From Clostridiales bacterium (GTDB taxonomy: Bacteria; Bacillota; Clostridia; Lachnospirales; WQUN01), in assembly GCA_031287685.1 (NCBI GenBank), contig JAITSQ010000030.1, positions 26,293-90,292 of the forward strand: a DNA stretch of 64,000 nucleotides. The letters run 5' to 3'. Position numbers and translations under genes: made by a program. Positions 60,001 to 64,000 of the stretch are shown piece by piece; position 1 is the first letter of the stretch; each line of letters opens with the position of its first letter. Under the pieces are notes generated by a model. The model ran no database searches and was not told the DNA's origin. It was given only the letters and a program-made list of their open reading frames with translations.

Positions 60001-60536
60001 GCCTCCGCCTCCTCCTTGCGCGCGCGGAATTTGACAATCCCGGCGGCCTCCTCGAAAAGCAGGCGGCGGTCCTCCCCTTTGGCGCTTAAAATCTCGTCGA
60101 TGCGGCCTTGCCCGATTATGGAATATCCCTCCCGCCCCACGCCGGTGTCCATAAAAAGGCTGGTTATGTCCTTCAGGCGGCAGTCCGCGCCGTTCATCTG
60201 ATACTCGCTCTCGCCGGAGCGGTATATCCTCCGGGTCACCTTTATTTCGTCAAAATCAAGCGGGAGCTTCCGGTCGGAGTTGTCTATAAGCAGGGACACC
60301 TCGGCCATCCCCACGGCGCGGGAGGACTCCGCCCCGGCGAAAATGACGTCCTCCATTTTCCCTCCGCGCAGGGTTTTGGCGCTCTGCTCGCCTATGGCCC
60401 AGCGCGCCGCGTCGCTTATATTGCTTTTGCCGCTGCCGTTCGGGCCGACCACGGCGGTTATCCCCCGCGTGAAGTCAAGCCGGAGCCTGTCGCGGAAAGA
60501 TTTGAAACCTTGTATGTACATTCGTTTCAGGTACAT
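57030..60536 (-). CDS. smc: Chromosome segregation protein SMC
   Basis: Coiled-coil ATPase that organises and segregates the chromosome. The 1168-residue protein has the N-terminal Walker A GPNGSGKSNISDA (about 32-44), two long coiled-coil arms around a hinge (about 500-650, containing HIVADTEEDCAAAITYL and GAITGGASS), and the C-terminal ABC signature LLSGGERALTALSLLFAI with Walker B FCLLDEIEAALDDAN. No scpA or scpB is in the window. The ATG follows a weak AAACGAATG context within repeats. Confidence 0.96.
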   Translation of the reverse strand: MYLKRMYIQGFKSFRDRLRLDFTRGITAVVGPNGSGKSNISDAARWAIGEQSAKTLRGGKMEDVIFAGAESSRAVGMAEVSLLIDNSDRKLPLDFDEIKVTRRIYRSGESEYQMNGADCRLKDITSLFMDTGVGREGYSIIGQGRIDEILSAKGEDRRLLFEEAAGIVKFRARKEEAEAKLARERQNLLRLADVMEEMENALPALSEQAETAKKYAALSERLKLVRVSLFLKEIAGAGEKISALEEAAEAAGLELSLANEKKARAKEAAEDFKRRNEARAAEYKALLTQIADSRAVLSEYEKKAGLSREKISHSDRDEQKLTAEGEKNAGLQTVKNAEISGFSRHLEALGQREAALRAEAGELSAGFEEEAAREPDETAALSAAVFDKMDEISALRLLAQKEAAASDALKLTREDLNAAITALDKELAETAGLSERLGLAAGALKEREAAARAAAAERAGRLSALRDSHAEVLKKRNAAKVRLKLLKELEDAHQGYAKSVRAVLSQNFRGLRGALGELIKVSPGFETAVETALGGGIQHIVADTEEDCAAAITYLKENKRGRATFLPMTAVKAKNLPPGVLERLRGLPGFLGAAKDFAVYSPEYEGVAANALGAVIVADSFENAVELSRATGRAYKIVTREGELLSAGGAITGGASSISANIFGRGREIEELRQAAELLGADLAFLDGETDSLSAEAEEAEELSRRLALDSAEKTREAARAAEKLLELSARREEAARKYAENNIKLEETETLRAGSGRRTEEAESALEALKSELAAQKALAEGERERREARAARLSNLRVELAGITEKKTAAEDNLERTKEELAALAEERGRLLRELATAARARTEALAEERLAAARIEEISGEIAEKESALAELEAASREYSEKTAEYEEELEALREAASGAERERARYIMKKEQAEEDVRRLYALMWDEYEITAGSARGYPVIEGDAAALAAEEKSLRAAVRELGPVNPSAVEEYRARRERRDFLAAQRDDLLAAESDLKKLITELETLMEQRFREQFALISENFNAVFSEMFGGGSASLELSNERDPLNSSVEMAARPPGKKTRVMSLLSGGERALTALSLLFAILRLKPSPFCLLDEIEAALDDANVARFANFLRNSAEGTQFIIITHKKGTMTAADALYGVTQRERGVSSVVSLSLKEAEKEV

Positions 60537-60558
60537 CGGAGCGCCCGCCTTGTGAACC

Positions 60559-60629
60559 GGCGTTTTCGCGATGGCCGCGAAACGCCCGTTAGGGCGATTC
60601 CATAGTTTTTACTCGCAAAACGGAATCGC
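60559..60629. repeat. Two hairpins upstream of smc
   Basis: GGCGTTTTCGCG (60559-60570) with CGCGAAACGCC (60576-60586), then GCGATTCC (60594-60601) with GGAATCGC (60622-60629). The second is related to the AGCAATTCC elements. Both lie in the leader of the smc transcript if its promoter is upstream. Confidence 0.6.
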
Positions 60630-60648
60630 TTTATTATTTGTAAATAAC

Positions 60649-60707
60649 TTATAGAAAAGGCAGTTTGAGTCCGTGGAACCGAGCGAATAAAAACGCCTTT
60701 TCTATAA
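60649..60707. repeat. 13-bp inverted repeat TTATAGAAAAGGC
   Basis: TTATAGAAAAGGC (60649-60661) pairs with GCCTTTTCTATAA (60695-60707). The 33 bases between are unpaired. Possibly an end-pair of a short mobile element or a shared regulatory dyad for smc and the divergent gene. Confidence 0.6.
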
Positions 60708-60845
60708 AAATATTATAGCACAACCTTTTTTGTTTTGCAAAGTTTATTGCCGGAGCCTGACCGGCAAGCGGAAAAGGCTGTTTTCACAAAAAGGCAAGCC
60801 GCACATAACATATATAAAGACTTGTTATTGAAAGAAGGATTATAA

Positions 60846-61592
60846 ATGGCGTTTGAACCTAAACCGAACGAAGCCCGCGGGCCTGAGCGAGACGATGAGG
60901 GCGGGCCCGCGCGGGAGGAGCGGGAGGAAAGCCTGCTTGCTTTCAAAGTGTACGACTCCTGCCGCGCCCAGGAATGTCTGACCGACTTGGAAATCGGCCC
61001 TGCTAAGGCGGCGGAGGATTTTGACGACGGAGCCGGCTTTACGGTCTCCGCCGGGCAAACGGCGGAGCCGCCGGCCGGAGCGGGCAGCGCGTCCGCCGAG
61101 CGTCTCACAGTTAAGAAAATAGCCATTACGGGCAAGGAGCCGAACCCCTTTGAGCGCGGGTACTGGGATATTGACGTGAAATACGTGTTCGGCTATACGC
61201 TTGTCTTCCGCGACGGCGCGGGGGCCGTCGTCTTAAGAATCCCCTGCGAGAACGTCTACTCCAAGCGCGTGACGCTTTACGGCGGCGCGGGCGCGGGGCT
61301 TTCGATGGCTGTGGATTTGCTGCCCGACGGAGAGGTCTCCCTTGGGAGCGAACCCTTCGTCCTGGCGGAGGCCAAGGCCGTCGAGCTTGAGTGCAAGATT
61401 CGCGCGGCCGGCGGCCAAAGCGAGGTGGCGCTGACCATAGGCCTTTTTTCCGTCATAAGGACCTTCCGCGCGGCCAGCCTGTGCGTCCTGGCCTCGGCCC
61501 CGGAGGCGCCGAAAAAGTGCCGCGAGCTGCCGCCCGTGAACCCGTGCGAGTTTTTCGAGAAAATGGATTTCCCCAAAGAGATTTTCGATTAA
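60846..61592 (+). CDS. Conserved protein of unknown function, possibly spore-related
   Basis: A 248-residue protein with a charged N-terminal region (EREESLLAFKVYDSCRAQEC), then a beta-rich domain with ERGYWDIDVKYVFGYTLVFR and SKRVTLYGGAGAG, and a C-terminal end PVNPCEFFEKMDFPKEIF. The KVYDSCRxQxC start and RGYWDIDVKY segment resemble proteins I recall from spore-forming Clostridia that are linked to spore coat, but I cannot verify this. GAAAGAAGGA precedes the ATG. It is divergent from smc. Confidence 0.65.
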   Translation: MAFEPKPNEARGPERDDEGGPAREEREESLLAFKVYDSCRAQECLTDLEIGPAKAAEDFDDGAGFTVSAGQTAEPPAGAGSASAERLTVKKIAITGKEPNPFERGYWDIDVKYVFGYTLVFRDGAGAVVLRIPCENVYSKRVTLYGGAGAGLSMAVDLLPDGEVSLGSEPFVLAEAKAVELECKIRAAGGQSEVALTIGLFSVIRTFRAASLCVLASAPEAPKKCRELPPVNPCEFFEKMDFPKEIFD

Positions 61593-61649
61593 AGAACCTG
61601 GCGCGGCGGCGCCGAAATAAAGCCTTAAGGTAAAATTAAAAACGGACTT

Positions 61650-61709
61650 GGGCAAGAACGGTCTTTGATTTGTCTGTATTTTTTTTAGACAAACCAAAAG
61701 ACCGGGCAA
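61650..61709. repeat. Family A repeat, copy 20 (degenerate)
   Basis: GGTCTTTGATTTGTCTG faces TAGACAAACCAAAAGACC around a T-rich loop. Left flank GGCAAGAACG, right flank GGGCAAAG. It lies after the preceding gene, and the left of the gap is otherwise empty. Confidence 0.75.
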
Positions 61710-61814
61710 AGCCCTGTCCGTTTTTTTAGAATTTTATGCTTTTTTGGTGATTTTGCACATTATATCCCGGCTAATCCGAATATTTTTTATGTATTTTTAT
61801 ATAATATTTACTTG

Positions 61815-61843
61815 TTGAAATCCTCGCCGGAATGGTGTATACT
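61815..61843 (+). promoter_or_regulatory. Promoter of tRNA-Glu
   Basis: -35 TTGAAA (61815-61820), 17-base spacer, -10 TATACT (61838-61843), 21 bases before the tRNA. Confidence 0.75.
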
Positions 61844-61864
61844 TAATCAAAGCGGTTTAAGCCC

Positions 61865-61936
61865 GGCCTGTTGGTCAAGTGGTCAAGACGCAGCCCTCTC
61901 ACGGCTGAATCAGGGGTTCGACTCCCCTACAGGTCA
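61865..61936 (+). tRNA. tRNA-Glu (anticodon CTC)
   Basis: A 72-base cloverleaf: acceptor GGCCTGT/ACAGGTC (one G-U pair), anticodon arm CAGCC-CTCTCAC-GGCTG with CTC, T arm GGGGTTCGACTCCCC, discriminator A. CCA is not encoded. Confidence 0.95.
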
Positions 61937-62107
61937 CTCCCGGCATAAATACTTCCGGCATTTTGTATAGCGGAAAGAAGCTGATTACATTTGAATCACT
62001 CGTCGTTGCCTTAGCTGAGACAAGCGAATACTCCGCTTGTTTCAGGATAAAACTAACGATAAGCTAAGCTAAACAACAACTTACAAGACTGGAAGGATGT
62101 TTATTCT

Positions 62108-64000
62108 ATGAACTGGTTCAGAAATTTAAAGACCGGGGCGAAGCTGACGCTCGCCTTCGGCATTATGGTGGTTTTTATGATTGTAATAGCGGGGCTCGGC
62201 GTCCGGACCACGCTTAACACCGACACCACTTACTCAAACATTCTGGCCAACAACGTGGAGGCGGCGCTCATACTTGAACAGTCGAACGCCAATTTCCTGG
62301 CGGTGCGGCGGGATGTGCTGACGCTGACGAGAAGCTACGCCTTCGGGGTTGACTCGGCTACGCTTCAGTCTCAGCTTGCCGCGCTTCAGTCTAGTATGCG
62401 CGTTTTCAAAGACAGCCTCGAAATTGAATACACGAAAAATTTCACCGCGAACCCGGATCTGTCGGAGGAGGATAAACGCAGCCGGCAGCAGACCGTGGAC
62501 GCTATCCTTAAGGATTTTGAAGACTATTCCGTGACCGCGGTGGATATTGAAAAACTAGTAACCGACCCGAACAGCTCCTGGGAGACGGATAAACAGCGGC
62601 TTATTGAGCTGTCAAACGAGCTGGCCGAGGATAGCGAGCCTGTGTCCACGGGGGTTTCCAACCTGCTGGAGACCGTAAAGAGCAACTACGAAAATATCAG
62701 CGAGGTAACGACCGACGACGTTCTGGATATGGTTAAGATAATCGTGGCTATCGTTGTGGCGGTAATAATAGCGGCAATGCTCATAGCGCTGTTTATAAGC
62801 AAAATTATAACCGGGCCGATTGTTCAGCTTCAGAAGGACCTGCAACACATCGAAGAGGGCGATTTCTCTCTTGACGTCCGCAGCAACCTCCGGGACGAAA
62901 TCGGCCAGCTCTGCAACAGCCTTGACGGAGTTCTCTCCGTGCTCCGCTCAATTACGTCCGACATCCGCAAGAACTCCCTGGCGATTGAAAAAGACGGCGA
63001 CATCGACGCGCGCGTAGATGAGAGCGCGTATTCCGGGGATTATAAGGTTATTGTCGCCGCCATAAACGGCCTGACCCAAAAACTCGTCGAGGACACGATT
63101 CTATCTATAAACGCGGCCTCCGAGATTAACAAGGGCAATTTTAACGTCGAAATACCTGATTTGCCCGGCAAGAAAATGTTGCTGACGAATACGTTCCGCT
63201 CCTTGCGCGACACCCTGCTCGGTTTTGATAAGGACATTACGGAGCTTATAACCTCCGCCGAAAACGGCGATTTAAGCAAGCGCGCCGACGCCTCCGCGTA
63301 TCATGGCGGGTGGAATAAAATGGCCGGCGGCCTTAATAACCTGCTGAAAGCCATCTCCGAGCCGATTGAAGAAGTAAGCGACGTAATGAGGGACTTTTCC
63401 GAGGCTAAACTGTCCGTGCGCGTCCGGGGTCAGTATAAGGGCACTTTCCGGAATATGGCGAGCGCAATAAACAAAGTTACGGAAGTTACCGAAAGCTATG
63501 TCGCCGAGATTTCCGACACGCTCAACAAGATGGCTGACCAGAACCTCAACCTGTACATCAAACGCGAGTACATCGGGGATTTCGCGCCGATTAAGACCGC
63601 CCTTGATGGTATCCTCAAGAGCTTCAACGAGCTTATTAACGGCATAAATATGTCCGCCGAGCAGGTGGCGCTGGGCGCGAAGCAGATTTCCGAAAGCAGT
63701 ATGGACCTCGCGCAGAACAGCACCGAGCAAGCCAGCAGCGTGGAGGAGCTGTCCGCTTCCCTGTCGCTTATCGCCCAGCAGACGCAGGTTAACGCCGACG
63801 CGGCCTCCAAAGCCAACGAACTGGCTTCCGCCGCCGCCAAAACCGGCGTCAAGGGCAACAGCGAAATGACCTCTATGCTCAAGTCAATGGAAGAAATAAC
63901 CGAGGCTTCCAGGAATATCAACAGGATTATTAAAGTTATCGACGATATCGCCTTCCAGACGAACCTGCTGGCGCTCAACGCCGCTGTTGAGGCCGCCCGC
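62108..64000 (+). CDS. Methyl-accepting chemotaxis protein (3' end outside window)
   Basis: A receptor of at least 631 residues, open at the window edge. It starts MNWFRNLKTGAKLTLAFG with the first membrane helix at about 11-31, an extracellular four-helix-bundle-like domain with many short helices, a second helix (IIVAIVVAVIIAAMLIALF, about 216-236), HAMP (IITGPIVQLQKDLQHIE), further HAMP-like modules, and part of the signalling domain up to the highly conserved [23 protein letters not shown] lies ten bases before the ATG. It is downstream of tRNA-Glu with its own leader. Confidence 0.93.
   Translation, partial: MNWFRNLKTGAKLTLAFGIMVVFMIVIAGLGVRTTLNTDTTYSNILANNVEAALILEQSNANFLAVRRDVLTLTRSYAFGVDSATLQSQLAALQSSMRVFKDSLEIEYTKNFTANPDLSEEDKRSRQQTVDAILKDFEDYSVTAVDIEKLVTDPNSSWETDKQRLIELSNELAEDSEPVSTGVSNLLETVKSNYENISEVTTDDVLDMVKIIVAIVVAVIIAAMLIALFISKIITGPIVQLQKDLQHIEEGDFSLDVRSNLRDEIGQLCNSLDGVLSVLRSITSDIRKNSLAIEKDGDIDARVDESAYSGDYKVIVAAINGLTQKLVEDTILSINAASEINKGNFNVEIPDLPGKKMLLTNTFRSLRDTLLGFDKDITELITSAENGDLSKRADASAYHGGWNKMAGGLNNLLKAISEPIEEVSDVMRDFSEAKLSVRVRGQYKGTFRNMASAINKVTEVTESYVAEISDTLNKMADQNLNLYIKREYIGDFAPIKTALDGILKSFNELINGINMSAEQVALGAKQISESSMDLAQNSTEQASSVEELSASLSLIAQQTQVNADAASKANELASAAAKTGVKGNSEMTSMLKSMEEITEASRNINRIIKVIDDIAFQTNLLALNAAVEAAR

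Overview
The window looks like chromosome from an anaerobic, low-G+C-lineage Gram-positive (Clostridia, probably an uncultured Oscillospirales-type bacterium) whose DNA is nevertheless GC-rich. The reasons are the FabK-type fatty-acid operon with a split AccABCD carboxylase, a reverse-type rubrerythrin, an EFR1 flavodoxin-ferredoxin, a C_GCAxxG_C_C protein, a PUA-less ProB, an SMC and SecD/SecF of Gram-positive type, and RelQ. Naming of the organism is inference from gene content only.

Layout. (1) 2-10517: type II fatty-acid synthesis operon fabH-acpP-fabK-fabD-fabG-fabF-accB-fabZ-accC-(membrane proteins)-accD-accA. (2) 10763-16394: an EFR1 ferredoxin and a metallo-beta-lactamase-fold hydrolase, a broken gene, recG, tRNA-Ala(GGC) behind a textbook promoter, rubrerythrin and a small alarmone synthetase. 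(3) 16571-27173: an accessory zone with broken methyltransferase and tyrosine-recombinase genes, a translationally coupled pair (1001-residue anchored surface protein plus a TIR-membrane-propeller protein), a DHH phosphoesterase, and fragments of phage genes (DUF2800/DUF2815 type) between 75-bp inverted repeats. (4) 27178-36945: tgt-secF-secD, an uncharacterised helical protein with a divergent Hsp70-like (DUF5716-type) ATPase, RseC-like and C_GCAxxG_C_C redox proteins. (5) 37184-48767: a sulfur/cysteine island. (6) 48840-64000: chemotaxis (two MCPs, CheW, CheA), thiamine pyrophosphokinase, ProB, SMC, a possible spore-related protein and tRNA-Glu(CTC).

The most striking system is the sulfur island. 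On the minus strand run cysK, a CysM-type synthase, a JAMM/M67 peptidase, a MoaD/ThiS-like sulfur carrier ending in Gly-Gly-Cys-Leu, a ThiF/MoeB-rhodanese fusion, a family 2A encapsulin shell protein, a SufS cysteine desulfurase with a long disordered N-terminal (cargo-type) extension and serine acetyltransferase, followed on the other side by a C-S lyase, a cystathionine gamma-synthase/lyase and a divergent second cysK. It combines every component of a protein-thiocarboxylate (CysO-like) cysteine pathway with a sulfur-handling nanocompartment. Degenerate pieces of nitrogenase-like (NifH-like and NifD-like) genes flank the first cysK.

The second striking feature is the repeat load: about twenty copies of a roughly 55-bp palindromic intergenic element with a core TGTCTRAA stem and compensating stem changes, a related TTTTTCGGC stem family, and two kinds of MITE-like elements with terminal inverted repeats (AGAACCTG... 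and AGCAATTCCGTTTGAC...). Several copies cut or cap genes, so they have been mobile in this lineage.
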